Below are positions 23,859-33,511 of a stretch of 64,000 nucleotides of DNA, piece by piece. The stretch covers positions 35,614,039 through 35,678,038 of the forward strand of contig OX465282.1 of assembly GCA_949987705.1 (NCBI GenBank). Reading direction: 5' to 3'. The notes under the pieces were generated by a model. The model was not told where the DNA came from and made no database searches. It saw only the letters and a list, made by a program, of their open reading frames with translations. The DNA is from Thereva unica (Eukaryota > Arthropoda > Insecta > Diptera > Therevidae). Position numbers and translations under genes: made by a program. Each line of letters opens with the position of its first letter. The first letter of the stretch is position 1.

Positions 23859-24559
23859 TTATTATAGTCGCGATACGAAAATGAAAAAGACACAGAAGAG
23901 GGAGCGAAAGCAAAACGAAGGGAGAGGAATAATATATCATGATCAAGAAAGCTGGGAGGTGATATTTGATTGTATTTTAGTATTGAATTAGTGGAGGTAA
24001 CACTACCAAGTAAGGACGGGTTTTGGCAGTTCAGAAATGTTGGATGATTATTTAAAATATGCAAATCCAGAGATTCAAGAAAATATCTAAAAGTATTCGC
24101 AGGTATGTTATCCTTCAGCAGATCAACATTAAAATCAACAGCAACAATTAAGTATATTCTCATAGTGGTGAGAGAGGCTCGAAACAAGATTGTAGAACTC
24201 AACAGCAACGTAAGGATTGAACGCATTAGGGGGACTGTATACACTGATCACTACACATTTGTCATAAGCGGACTTTATTTCAACGACAATAAATTCAAAT
24301 TGCTATCCAGTGGACCTGCCAACAAATCTAGACGAAACCGAAGATTTAACATAAATTGCAAAACCACCACCAGCACGACTAATACGATCATTGCGATGCA
24401 ACGAGAAATGAGGAAGTGATACAAAAGATGAAGGAATTTCTGGTTTGAACCAAGTTTCACTTACAAGAATAACATGCAATTTAGTATTTTGGAACTTATA
24501 CCTTAACTCAGGCGCGGATTCAAGGGGGGGGGGGGTCACGGGGGTCATGACCCCCCCAA

Positions 24560-27170
24560 AAGCTCGAACTATGCAATAATAGTTGAGATGGGAGAATCCA
24601 AAAGCTGCTGATACGCTTCTGATACTTGACGAACATCTTGAATGTCTCAACTGATCAATGTCTCGGTCCAACATGTCAAAAGAAAGCATTTCATTAAATT
24701 CGGTAACAATGTTGTCCAATAAACGAATGAAGATTCTTCTTCTGTAATATTCTTCTGGAGTTTGATTTTTTTTAGTGATTGTCACGGTGTTTTTGACGAT
24801 AAACAACCCGTGCTTCTTTGAATTCCTCATCCAAATGTTGGGCTTCAGTAAATAACCGTCGAAAAATAGAATCTACATCACGTCTGTTGGTCAGCAAGGG
24901 TATCTTTGATCATATCTGTTGCTTTTTTCAAATCTAATGAAGACGTTTGGAGTATTCGGCTCAAAGGTAAAGTTGTACCCGATATATACAAAAAGCAAAA
25001 GTTTATTATGTTATTAATGACTATGATAAAAAATCAAATAGTACGAGTATTATACACGCTTAGAATGTCATTTAACCATGCAGATGAAATTGGAAACTCT
25101 AGGCTGAAAAGTACAAGACGAAGATTTGCCACAGCAGATGCAGTTTTCGCGTCCTCCCACACCGAAATCTCACAACGTCACACTTTTTTATTAATTGTTC
25201 ACCCTCAAACTGCATGAGCTCAACGTGATTTTCTACCCAACTAGCAAAGTTGGTTTCTACCAGTCCAGCAAAGTCCTTAAGTGATTTGCCACCAAGATGT
25301 TTTTTAAAAATGTTTGCAAAAGAGTCAGAAAGAGCCAAAACTGCTCTCATTGCTCCTGAAGCATTGCGACAATTTGTAACGTTGGCAGATTTTAATAAAG
25401 AATTGTTAACAAATGATTACTGCAAGAACAACGTCTTGCTTGAATGGCTACTTTCGTCAACTCCTGACATACCCCTTTCAAATCAGACGCCATCACCGAG
25501 CAACTATCTGTTCTAATTTCAACCAAATATTTTAGGTCCAAATCGAATTTCTCACACAGATCAATGACGATATCCTCGGAACGAATTGCTTGGTATGCAT
25601 CTCAAAATATGATTAAATTCTCTGATTGCTCCGTTGCAGTAGTAGCGATAGGATAAGCTAAGGTGTTTTGTATGAGAATTGTAGGTCGTCTCATCAAATA
25701 CAACTGCGCAAAGCTTTGCCGCTCTAGCTCTATCCATAAGGCTGGTCGTCTACTGGAAGCGTATTCGAGCAGCTACGCGCTTCGGCGACATGAGCGGCTA
25801 CAAGCGGCTCTGAGATTCGCGGCTACACGCTACAGGGGTCGTCCACTGCAAGCTTTTCATGCTGCTCAGTTTGAAGTAGATTTGACATAATAATTTTGTG
25901 ATTTGTAATAATTTTGGCTTTTAGTACAGTTAAATTAAGCCGAAAAAAGCGGAATAGCGGAAATGATTGGGTACAGGCTGAAAATTGGCACAGAGGTTCC
26001 ATTTAGAGTTCTCAATAAGGGGTTATAATAGAAAATCACACTGTTATTCGTGTTTTAGCATTTTGCTCATGCTGCCAACCTACATATGTTCCTGTTACTT
26101 ATATCAAATAAAAGAATACGCATTCGCCTAAAAGATTAGTCTAAGTATATTGCTTTACGATAATTAGTAAACTAGTTATTCAACTCTAAATAAATTAAAA
26201 CAAAATACTATTTTTTCGTAAACACCCTATATTTTAGTAGTTAACCCCCTCTCTAGAACAATTTTCTCCAAATACATCCTGGAATCATCCCTAAAAAAAT
26301 TAACAACGTAGTCCAACTTGAACGTCTGATAACCCATACAAGTCGTGAATGAGTGCATATGAGTATTTTAAATCTTTAAAACGGTGATATCTCTTGAATG
26401 GAAATTCGTACAGGAAAATGTATAATAACTTTTTCAGTAGAGAATCGCATGATCTACAAACTTTGTGAACATTATTTTATTATAGGACTTACGGTTTCAG
26501 ATGTTTATGCAAAAAACTCATATATTGACCCTAAAACTCCCTAAAAAATGAGCTTCCCGGGGTAGAAAATCGGTAGACATTATAACCCCTTATTGAGGAC
26601 CCTAAAATGAAGCTGTGTGCCAATTTTCACGTTGTACCCAATCATTTCCGATATTTTTACTATTTTTCCTGTACTATTTGAAGAAAACTATTTCCTGATT
26701 CGAGCGGCTACGTGCGACCGATCCAAATTAATTTGGATTCGCGCGGCACGCACGAATACGCCTATAGCCGCCCGCTCAAAGCCGCTTGCAGTGGGCGATG
26801 TTTGTATGAAATTCTTTATGTTGGATCTGTCGCGCATAGCCGCGTGTAGCCGCTCATGTAGCCGAAGCGCGTAGCCGCTCGAATACGCGTCCAGTGGACG
26901 ACCAGCCTAACAGCTTTCTGAATTTCTTCTTTGCGAGCTTCCGTAAGTTGATTTTGGGTGGTTTTACTGATGTATGTCGCGATTAAACCCGCGGTTTCCA
27001 AATGATGCTGAAGAGTAAAGTCACCAAATTCAACGAAGAGTGCCCTGAAGTTCCTATCATTTGCCACCAGATTATCTACTTTTCCGTCAGTGTAACGATT
27101 ATAGAGAGGTCCATCATCCCTACATAATGTCCACGTAAGGAACATTCTGCTGACATCGTTCTCGGCTTTC
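24560..27170 (-). pseudogene. hAT-2 transposase (DUF4371-type) pseudogene
   Basis: N-terminal part (27145-26908): NDRNFRALFVEFGDF and LQHHLETAG, then YISKTTQNQLTEARKEEIQK, typical of the DUF4371/ZNF862-like hAT group. The foldback at 25740-26907 interrupts it with a TAA duplication. The frame continues at 25736 with the stretch around AKLCAVVFDE, where the first catalytic Asp of hAT enzymes is found. Further pieces: 25600-25440 (EDIVIDLCEKF), 25350-25099 and 24830-24570 (RIFIRLLDNIVTEFNEML). Stops and frameshifts throughout make it inactive. It would have cut and pasted the element. Confidence 0.75.
25740..26907. mobile_element. PIF/Harbinger-like foldback, TAA target
   Basis: Termini GGCTGGTCGTCTACTGG and CCAGTGGACGACCAGCC are inverted, and TAA flanks both (25737-25739, 26908-26910), the 3-bp target typical of PIF/Harbinger. 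Each arm is about 300 bases long: besides the GC-rich end (GCGTATTCGAGC-type motifs) the subterminal parts GAAATGATTGGGTACA (left, about 25960) and complement (right, about 26635) match. The middle, about 26050-26560, is single-copy and non-coding. Confidence 0.8.
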
Positions 27171-27212
27171 TTTTACTTGTGCGTCCCGTTGTACACATAG
27201 ATGCTGGGTAAG

Positions 27213-27536
27213 GGGGATGATACACGGGTCAACATGTTCTGAAACACGAGCTTTTTCTGCGCAGTTCGTAGGCAAACTGACGGGTCAGGGTGAAGTGTGC
27301 GGTGTTGACTGAAACTAGAAACGATTTCTATTTTTCCTCCAGTTGCTTGAAAAATGGTTATGTATGCGTAACTGTCAAGCGATTCTGGGTGAAAATAATT
27401 TGGAATGCACACCCACACATATGCAATCGCATTGTTATTACACAGAGTGTTGCGTTTAGCGTGTTGAATCGTGTATCACCTCCGCTCAACAAACTGACAG
27501 TGTGTTGCAGAGACACGTTGACTCGTGTATCATCCC
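27213..27536. mobile_element. 324-bp MITE, copy B
   Basis: Same length and termini as copy A at 17362-17685 (GGGGATGATACACGGGTCAAC and right end complementary to GGGATGATACACGAGTCAAC). The TIRs here agree more closely with each other than in copy A. I found no matching target duplication (flanks GGTAAG and ACTTAT). It lies inside hAT-2. Confidence 0.8.
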
Positions 27537-28209
27537 ACTTATAAAAAGTCTGAAGGCAACTTTTTTCAGCTTCTACCACCCTCTGCTGATATTAGTTCCG
27601 TTGGTAAAATGAAAGCGTTCCATTTTTTCCAAGTAAATCTTCGAATGCTTTCAGTGTTTCGCTTTCTTGGTTTACTTTTAATTCCGTGACCCCCCCCCCA
27701 AAACAAAATTCGAAATCCGCGCCTGTTAACTCATCCATTTTATTTTTCAAACTCCTAACATTCATAACGCACAAGTTCAGCCCAGATGAAGAGGAACAAA
27801 TGGCATTAAGCAGCGTTCCTCTATTGGCAAAATGAATAGAACGAGTAACTAACACGACACATAACCACGAGCACAGAAGCAGCCATGAAGCGAAATTTCG
27901 AAGAGAAAGATAAAAGAATTAAAGTGGAAAAGATAGAACATATAGGATAAAGGGGAGCTGGTAAGGATTGTTCAAAGTTAAGGAAGATGCAGTAGTGAGA
28001 AAATTTGAAAAATTTAACAATTAAAAGATGTATAAATGAAAAAATATTAGAACTAGACTTAAATGGAATAAACGTAAAAAGAAAGCTAGAACTATAGATA
28101 AAATAAAATATACATATTATTAAAACTAATACGCCATGCTGCATATCCAAACCCTCATAGAGAATAGCCGCAGTCGCCAAGATTTGCTTCCAGAAAATAG
28201 TCCAACGCA

Positions 28210-28525
28210 TCAGCAGACGCTATTTTTTAAAAAAAGTCCATCCTTAATTTTTCTAATATAAACAATACCACACCTTGACGAAACGGAATAAATAATTTTC
28301 CGCACTTTTAATTTGACGGCAGCTCTAAATATATTCTGATTATTTTTCGACGAGTTCTCAGCGGCAAAAATTTTAGCGGAACTTTTGAAGCTGGGACTAA
28401 TTTGATTTAAACTAACCCCGCACGATAAATTTTTCTCAGAAACTCTGTTTTCTCATTGGAACATGAGAATTTCACAATAAGTCGAGATTTCTTCGTTCCT
28501 TCGATGTTTTCACCTTTCCCGCTAC
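28210..28525 (-). pseudogene. LINE-2 ORF1, C-terminal part
   Basis: Minus-strand reading gives RLIVKFSCSNEKTEFL, then IFAAENSSKNNQNIF and RAAVKLKVRKII. These resemble the C-terminal RNA-binding region of LINE ORF1 proteins with an RRM/CTD layout. A stop lies near 28410. The piece joins the ORF1 parts on the far side of the RING-transposon and foldback. Confidence 0.65.
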
Positions 28526-28535
28526 TACACCTTTT

Positions 28536-28760
28536 CCAGTTGTAATTCAGAAAGCCTCAACTGTAATTCAGATTAGTCAATTGTAATTCAGAAAGCGTCA
28601 ATTGTAATTCAGATTTCTCAATTGTAAATCAGAAAGCGTCAATTGTAATTCAGATTTGTCAATTGTAATTCAGAAAATATCAATTGTAATTCAGAAAATA
28701 TCAATTGTAATTCAGAAAGTATCAATTTGTAATTCAGAAAATTTCAACTTTCATCTCATT
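28536..28760 (+). repeat. left subterminal array, about 11 units of 20-22 bp
   Basis: Units read CAATTGTAATTCAGA plus a 5-7-base tail (AAGCGT, TTTGT, AAATAT and variants). Spacing alternates mostly 21 and 20 bp in the outer part, then 21-22. The last unit is degenerate (ACTTTCATCTCATTGAGGCA). There is no unique spacer between units. Probable transposase-binding sites. Confidence 0.85.
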
Positions 28761-28924
28761 GAGGCAATTATTCGAATTATGTACTTGGTGTTACTGCATT
28801 ATAATAGAAAAAATAAACATAGTAACCCAAAATATGTGTCATTCTATATGTCTAAAAATTGCCTTTTTTAATTAAATTGTTATTATTTGTTGCGAATTTA
28901 AAGCGTTTAATCCCATATTTTTTA

Positions 28925-30121
28925 ATGGAGTTTAAAGATAATTGCGTTATTTGCCGCATTCCAATGACAAGAAATAAAGTTATAAGACTATTACCATGTA
29001 GACATCTACTGCATACAAAATGTCAGCAAGATATGAACAGTGCCACTTGTCCTATTTGCAGAGCTGTTGTCGCTGGAACTGAAACCACAATAAGAAAAAA
29101 ATACAAAAAAAATACTAATCAAGATCGCGAAAGAATCGTTAATTGTGCCAATCGAGGTGAGGACTGGGTGGCTTTAGCTGCGACGTTGGACATCAAGTAC
29201 AAGACTGCGTTTCATTGGATCCAATCAGGGCGTGACAAAATGTTGCCCAAAGGGGGCATAAAACATAAAATTTTAAAAGAAGAACAAATTGATTTGGTAG
29301 TTTCATGGGTGGAAGAGGATTGCAGCTACACACTGCAGCAATTAAAAGAAAAAATAATAAGAAATTTCAGCACATCGATATCTGTGTCAATATTAGGTAA
29401 TTACCTAGAAGGCAGACTCTTCACTATGAAGAAAGTTCATAATGAACCTTGCACTATGAACTCCAAAATAAATAAAAGAAGAAGAGCCGAATATGTGCAA
29501 AGTTTGAATAACTACATACAGCAAGGGAAACAGATTGTTTGGATAGATGAAACCAATTTCAATTTGTTTTGCCGACGAACAAGGGGCCGTGCGGTAGCTG
29601 GCACCAGAGCAGTCCAACTCCTTCCGGCAGCACGAGGCCCTAACGTCCATTTAATAGGAGCAATCTCTACTGCAGGAGTTGTGGCAATGGAGCGGAGAAG
29701 AGGCTCATTTACAGCACATCTAGCAAATAAATGGGTGACAAGACTGATGCAACACTGGCAAGATATAGGAAATGAACTGGAAGATTTGGTAATTGTTGCA
29801 GACAACGCACCTTGCCATTCAAACTTAGAAATAGTTATTAATGGAACGATGGCGTCTCTGTTGCGGCTAGGGCCATATTCGCCAATGCTTAATCCTATCG
29901 AGACTATTTGGTCAAAGATAAAGGCTTACGCTAAAAATAATATTAGAATACCCAGCGTTACAGGTTCTGGTGTTATGGAGCAAAGACTTATCTACTTGGA
30001 GGAGATAATAGATCAGGCAAAGGACGCCGTAGTAGGAGGTGATTGTGCTCGTGCCGTACAACATAGTTCAATCCATCAAACTACCGCTTTAACAATGAAC
30101 GACATGCCTGTTGGTACCTAA
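28925..30121 (+). CDS. RING-H2 finger fused to DDE (IS630/Tc1-type) transposase
   Basis: The ATG at 28925 gives 398 residues with no internal stop; 22 more codons upstream are open but lack an ATG. Residues 7-45 form a RING-H2 finger: C7-x2-C10-x14-C25-x-H27-x2-H30-x2-C33-x8-C42-x2-C45. Residues about 66-100 (RERIVNCANRGEDWVALAAT, AFHWIQSG) and 115-165 look like the paired helix-turn-helix of IS630-type transposases. The catalytic domain follows with D208 (WIDETNF), D293 (VADNAPCHS) and E326 (SPMLNPIETIW), 32 residues between the last two. The enzyme should excise and insert the element at TA. The RING could mediate partner binding or ubiquitin transfer, which is inference. I know no standard Tc1/mariner transposase with an N-terminal RING. 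Confidence 0.9.
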   Translation: MEFKDNCVICRIPMTRNKVIRLLPCRHLLHTKCQQDMNSATCPICRAVVAGTETTIRKKYKKNTNQDRERIVNCANRGEDWVALAATLDIKYKTAFHWIQSGRDKMLPKGGIKHKILKEEQIDLVVSWVEEDCSYTLQQLKEKIIRNFSTSISVSILGNYLEGRLFTMKKVHNEPCTMNSKINKRRRAEYVQSLNNYIQQGKQIVWIDETNFNLFCRRTRGRAVAGTRAVQLLPAARGPNVHLIGAISTAGVVAMERRRGSFTAHLANKWVTRLMQHWQDIGNELEDLVIVADNAPCHSNLEIVINGTMASLLRLGPYSPMLNPIETIWSKIKAYAKNNIRIPSVTGSGVMEQRLIYLEEIIDQAKDAVVGGDCARAVQHSSIHQTTALTMNDMPVGT

Positions 30122-30562
30122 AGCAGAAGTTCATTCATTATTTTGATTATTTGTTTTATTTATTTTATATTTCTGTTATTGTTTGTGTTTGTATTATTGC
30201 TTCTTTATTGTTTCTTTATTAAAGAATATTGTTTGTGTTATGTTAAAAAAAAATTGTTAATTGTAATTCAGAAATACTCAATATTCATCTCATTGATGCA
30301 ATAAATTGACCAAATAATTTCAATTGAATCTTTCATTACATAATAAATATTCCCCTAGTAACATCATGCATGATATCGTCCCATTATTACTGTTTCAATG
30401 CTAAGTTGTGTTATCTGACGAAATCTCTAATAATCTCCCAGTTGAAAACCCATTTCGTGCAAATGATGTAATGCGAATGTTTAAGCTAACTGTTAAACAA
30501 ATTTAAATCTTCTGCGTTCCATACATAAGACTCCTGTTGCAGAAATTGCTGCAATTAGAAGA

Positions 30563-30780
30563 TTTTGAATTTTTCTGAATTACAATTGATACTTTCTGAA
30601 TTACAATTGACACTTTCTGAATTACAATTGATACTTTCTGAATTTCAATTGACGCTTTCTGATTTACAATTGACAAATCTGAACTACAATTGATACTATC
30701 TGAATTACAATTGACTAATCTGAATTACAATTGATACTTTCTGAATTATAGTTGATACTTTCTGAATTACAATTGGAAAA
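30563..30780 (-). repeat. right subterminal array, about 10 units of 20-21 bp
   Basis: The complement of the left array: units TTTCTGAATTACAATTGA with variable joints (TAC, CAC, CGC), plus shorter CTGAATTACAATTGAC forms. One isolated unit, TTGTAATTCAGAAATACTCA followed by a CATCTCATTGATGCAAT block, lies inward at about 30258-30305 in plus orientation and resembles the inner edge of the left array (28740-28770). Confidence 0.85.
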
Positions 30781-30786
30781 GGTGTA

Positions 30787-32467
30787 GTCCGAGAGCCGAG
30801 CGCTGAAAATGGCACCTGATTGGTTAAAGAATATATATTATTGGAAAAGGTAGTATTCAAATAGATCAACACAATGATATAGGACCCATAGTCTCCAATA
30901 AGTCGCATGACTAGGCAACCATTTTTTGATAGTATAGATTTTGGTATAGTTGCCTAGCTCATTAGTTAAAGCATGATTTTGCTATTAAATGAAAGCTTGA
31001 ACTTTCTAGTTTCAGAAAAAAAATGTTTGCCAAACCTCTGACAGATCAAAATTTTGGCAGCCCGCTTTGAAAACGGGCAACCCGAGTGTGCCAACATATT
31101 TTTTATTTTTTTAATATTTTTTTTTTTTTTTCAATTATCATGTGCATAATTAAAACATAGGAAATAAATTATAGGAAATATTATTAAAACATAGGAAATA
31201 AATTGAAGAAAAATATATTTTTAAAATAACTATCCCCTGAAACTTCAACTTACTCAACTACAGGTAAGCGCGTAAACTATAGAGCCAAATTACACGGCCT
31301 ATCACTTTCACTTTCCAAGACTCACTTTCCAATCACTTCCAATAAACCATCAAATTCTGCCTTGTATCGGGCTTTTAAGACGGTGAACTTCTTATAACAT
31401 CACCAATTGTTTTGGGAACATCAATTTCCCAATATTTGTGCTTCTTAATTTTTCGGAAATGACTCATACGAGTGCATTTTTCTAAAGTTTCTGGATCGAA
31501 AATATTAACAAACCCTTGAGATTCACTGCACAGAAAACACACCTTCACACAACTTATACTCCAAAAATCACAGTATATCTTTGCTGTAAGGACTGCCAAG
31601 CAAGAATGACCAAGTTATATAAATTTAAACGGAGGAGCAGCTGTCGCTTTCGATCTCTTTTTGAGTAAAATTACGTTAAACTCACGTTAAACCGGCTTGT
31701 GTATGATTTCAGTATTACACGATGCACCTAAAATTCTGCTGCTTTTCCGAGTAACGAGATAGTAAATGCAAATGTGAATGTAAATTTTCGTGAACCCCAG
31801 AGAACTAAGTTATGCTTGTGTTAGTGTAATTTGCTGTGAGACCGTAAATATTTTTGGATTCACAAGTGAGACCAACACATACACTTCCCTGCGCCCCCTT
31901 GTCTAAAAAACCGGTTTATTGGAAGTGATTGGAAAGTGAGTCTTGGAAAGTGATAGGCCGTGTAATTTGGCTCTATAGTTTACGCGCTTACCTGTAGTTG
32001 AATAAGTTGAAGTTTCAGGGGATAGTTATTTTAAAAATATATTTTTCTTCAATTTATTTCTTATGTTTTAATAATATTTCCTATAATTTATTTCCTATGT
32101 TTTAATTATGCACATGATAATTGAAAAAAAAAAAAAAAATTAAAAAAATAAAAAATATGTTGGCACACTCGGGTTGCCCGTTTTCAAAGCGGGCTGCCAA
32201 AATTTTGATCTGTCAGAGGTTTGGCAAACATTTTTTTTCTGAAACTAGAAAGTTCAAGCTTTCATTTAATAGCAAAATCATGCTTTAACTAATGAGCTAG
32301 GCAACTATACCAAAATCTATACTATCAAAAAATGGTTGCCTAGTCATGCGACTTATTGGAGACTATGGGTCCTATATCATTGTGTTGATCTATTTGAATA
32401 CTACCTTTTCCAATAATATATATTCTTTAACCGATCAGGTGCCATTTTCAGCGGTCGGCTCTTCGCC
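30787..32467. mobile_element. 1.68-kb foldback with ~560-bp arms
   Basis: The left arm (30787-about 31350) and right arm (about 31910-32467) are near-perfect inverted copies; both include GCTGAAAATGGCACCTGAT and GGCAACCCGAGTGTGCCAAC-type blocks. The outer ends are less alike (GTCCGAGAGCCGAGCG and, complemented, GGCGAAGAGCCGACCG). TA lies at both borders (30785-30786, 32468-32469), and the left TA is shared with the RING-transposon. The central ~560 bp holds a cysteine-rich ORF fragment (31375-31599). Confidence 0.85.
31375..31599 (-). pseudogene. ZAD-like zinc-binding ORF fragment in foldback loop
   Basis: The minus frame has no ATG and reads VCFLCSESQGFVNIFDPETL, then CTRMSHFRKIKKHKYWEIDV and PKTIGDVI before a stop. 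The C-x2-C start, the spacing to a further Cys and the conserved-looking PKTIGDVI resemble the N-terminal halves of insect zinc-finger-associated (ZAD-like) modules; the expected second Cys pair is missing. It may be an exon captured by the element or a relic of its own gene. Confidence 0.4.
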
Positions 32468-32528
32468 TATACTGTCAGCACCAACGAAAAATCCCCTCGA
32501 ATACGCCGACAGTTCAGGTCCTACATAT

Positions 32529-33507
32529 GGGGCATTCCACCTCAAGTGTTCCCACCTCAAAAACGAAACATTTCCGATTTTGATGATATTTGGTAGAGTT
32601 GTTGTACTATCAGAGTACATTGATTGTGGAAAAGGAGGGGCGGATTTATGCACGGGTTGCAGTGATACAGGGGCTTGAATTTTCGCCCTTTATTTCGGAC
32701 GTCGATTTTAATTAAATTCTCAGTCCAAAAAGCTGTTGCTAACGAAAAAACAACATGCACGTATCTTTAAGTATTTTTTCCGTACTTTCCAAAAAAAAAT
32801 ATATAAAAAATTTTTTATGAAATTTAATAACATTTTTTTTTATTTAAACTTTGTTAATAACATTTTTTCAACAAGAGCCTGTTGGGATTTTTTTCAGAGT
32901 TAGCTTATAATACAGTTCATTTCCTCCCCTACAAAAGTGTATATGGTATTTTATGGGCAAAGTTGAGTTTCTTCTCTTTTTGAGGCTCCAAACCCAAAGC
33001 GTCTACCGCGCCCGACGCGCGACGTAGCTGTGGCGCGCGGATTTATTATTTTTAGCATAAGTGTGTGTGTATAGTAGTAAAAATGTTCGAAATTCATACA
33101 AAAGCTTATGCTAAAAATAATAAATCCGCGCGCCACAGCTACGTCGCGAGTCGGGCGCGGTAGACGCTTTGGGTTTGGAGCCTCAAAAAGAGAAGAAATT
33201 CAACTTTGCCCATAAAATACTATATATACTTTTTTGTAGGGGAGGGAATGAACCGTATTATAAGCTAACTCTGAAAAAAATCCCAACAGGCTCTTGTTGA
33301 AAAAATGTTATTAACAAAGTTTAATTTAAAAAAAATGTTATTAAATTTCATGGAAAATTGTTTATATATTTTTTTTTTGGAAAGTACGGAAAAAATACAT
33401 AAGGATACGTGTTCTTTGCTTTCCATTATCAACAAATCTTCGGACTTACAATTTTAAATAAAAAATGTTTCGTTTTTGAGGTGGGAACACTTGAGGTGGA
33501 ATGCCCC
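32529..33507. mobile_element. 979-bp palindromic MITE
   Basis: Ends GGGGCATTCCACCTCAAGTG and complement. The arms run to a short loop (about 33060-33105), so almost the whole element is one inverted repeat. The inner arms contain GCGTCTACCGCGCCCGAC and GCCACAGCTACGTCGCG-type blocks. ATAT flanks both sides (32525-32528, 33508-33511); TA is an alternative reading. LINE-2 ORF1 sequence lies on both sides. Confidence 0.85.
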
Positions 33508-33511
33508 ATAT

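Larger units (their letters stand above)
24509..27725 (-). mobile_element. hAT-2 element in LINE-2 endonuclease
   Basis: Ends are CAGGCGCGGATT (24509) and its perfect complement ending at 27725, both followed inward by G/C homopolymer runs. TTAACT flanks both sides (24503-24508, 27726-27731); counting CA as part of the target gives an 8-bp TTAACTCA typical of hAT. It contains a minus-strand transposase pseudogene, a foldback (25740-26907) and MITE copy B (27213-27536). The LINE-2 frame continues across it. Confidence 0.85.
22612..27855 (-). pseudogene. LINE-2 ORF2: endonuclease and residual RT
   Basis: Pieces in order on the minus strand: 27855-27732 (VMNVRSLKNKMDEL); 24502-24303 (LHVILVSETWFKPEIP, with the endonuclease Glu, and GGGFAIYVKSS); 24244-23863 (VDFNVDLL; SFLDHDILFLSL); 23330-22612 (PCPWISREICDLIIQRE, SNSIGWDNLSPRFL). 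Directly after NLSPRFL the frame joins a typical C-terminal tail (LWNNLPNYIQRI), so the RT palm has been deleted. The hAT-2 and the solo LTR interrupt it, and the frame continues across both. Other small frameshifts lie near 24250-24300. Confidence 0.8.
28528..30784 (+). mobile_element. RING-transposon: complete Tc1/IS630-type element with iterated subterminal repeats
   Basis: Ends are CACCTTTTCCA..TTGTAATTCAGA at 28528 and the complement ending CAATTGGAAAAGGTG at 30784, with TA on both sides (28526-28527, 30785-30786). TA targeting is the rule for Tc1/mariner/IS630 elements. The 2,257-bp element has one long gene (28925-30121). Each end carries about ten copies of a 20-22-bp motif in opposite orientation (28536-28760; 30563-30780). 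The gene is uninterrupted, unlike every other large element here. It is inserted in LINE-2 ORF1 next to the foldback at 30787. Confidence 0.9.

Noticed and set aside
28536..28760. CRISPR-like array of short repeats
   Set aside because: Units of 20-22 bp follow each other without unique spacers, are mirrored at the other end of a transposon, and the DNA is eukaryotic.
28656..28871. Small ORF before the RING-transposase
   Set aside because: It is translation of the subterminal repeat array, giving an iterated IVIQKIS pattern.
28859..28924. Upstream 22 codons as the true start of the RING-transposase
   Set aside because: No ATG there; the first codon is TTG and the hydrophobic stretch is not part of a RING module.
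30787..32467. Large palindrome as an assembly artefact
   Set aside because: Arms carry several differences, the ends sit at TA, and LINE ORF1 flanks it on the outer right side, so a real foldback insertion is more likely.
32346..32678. 110-codon plus frame and its mirror at 30705-30908
   Set aside because: The two frames share sequence because they lie in the inverted arms of the foldback.
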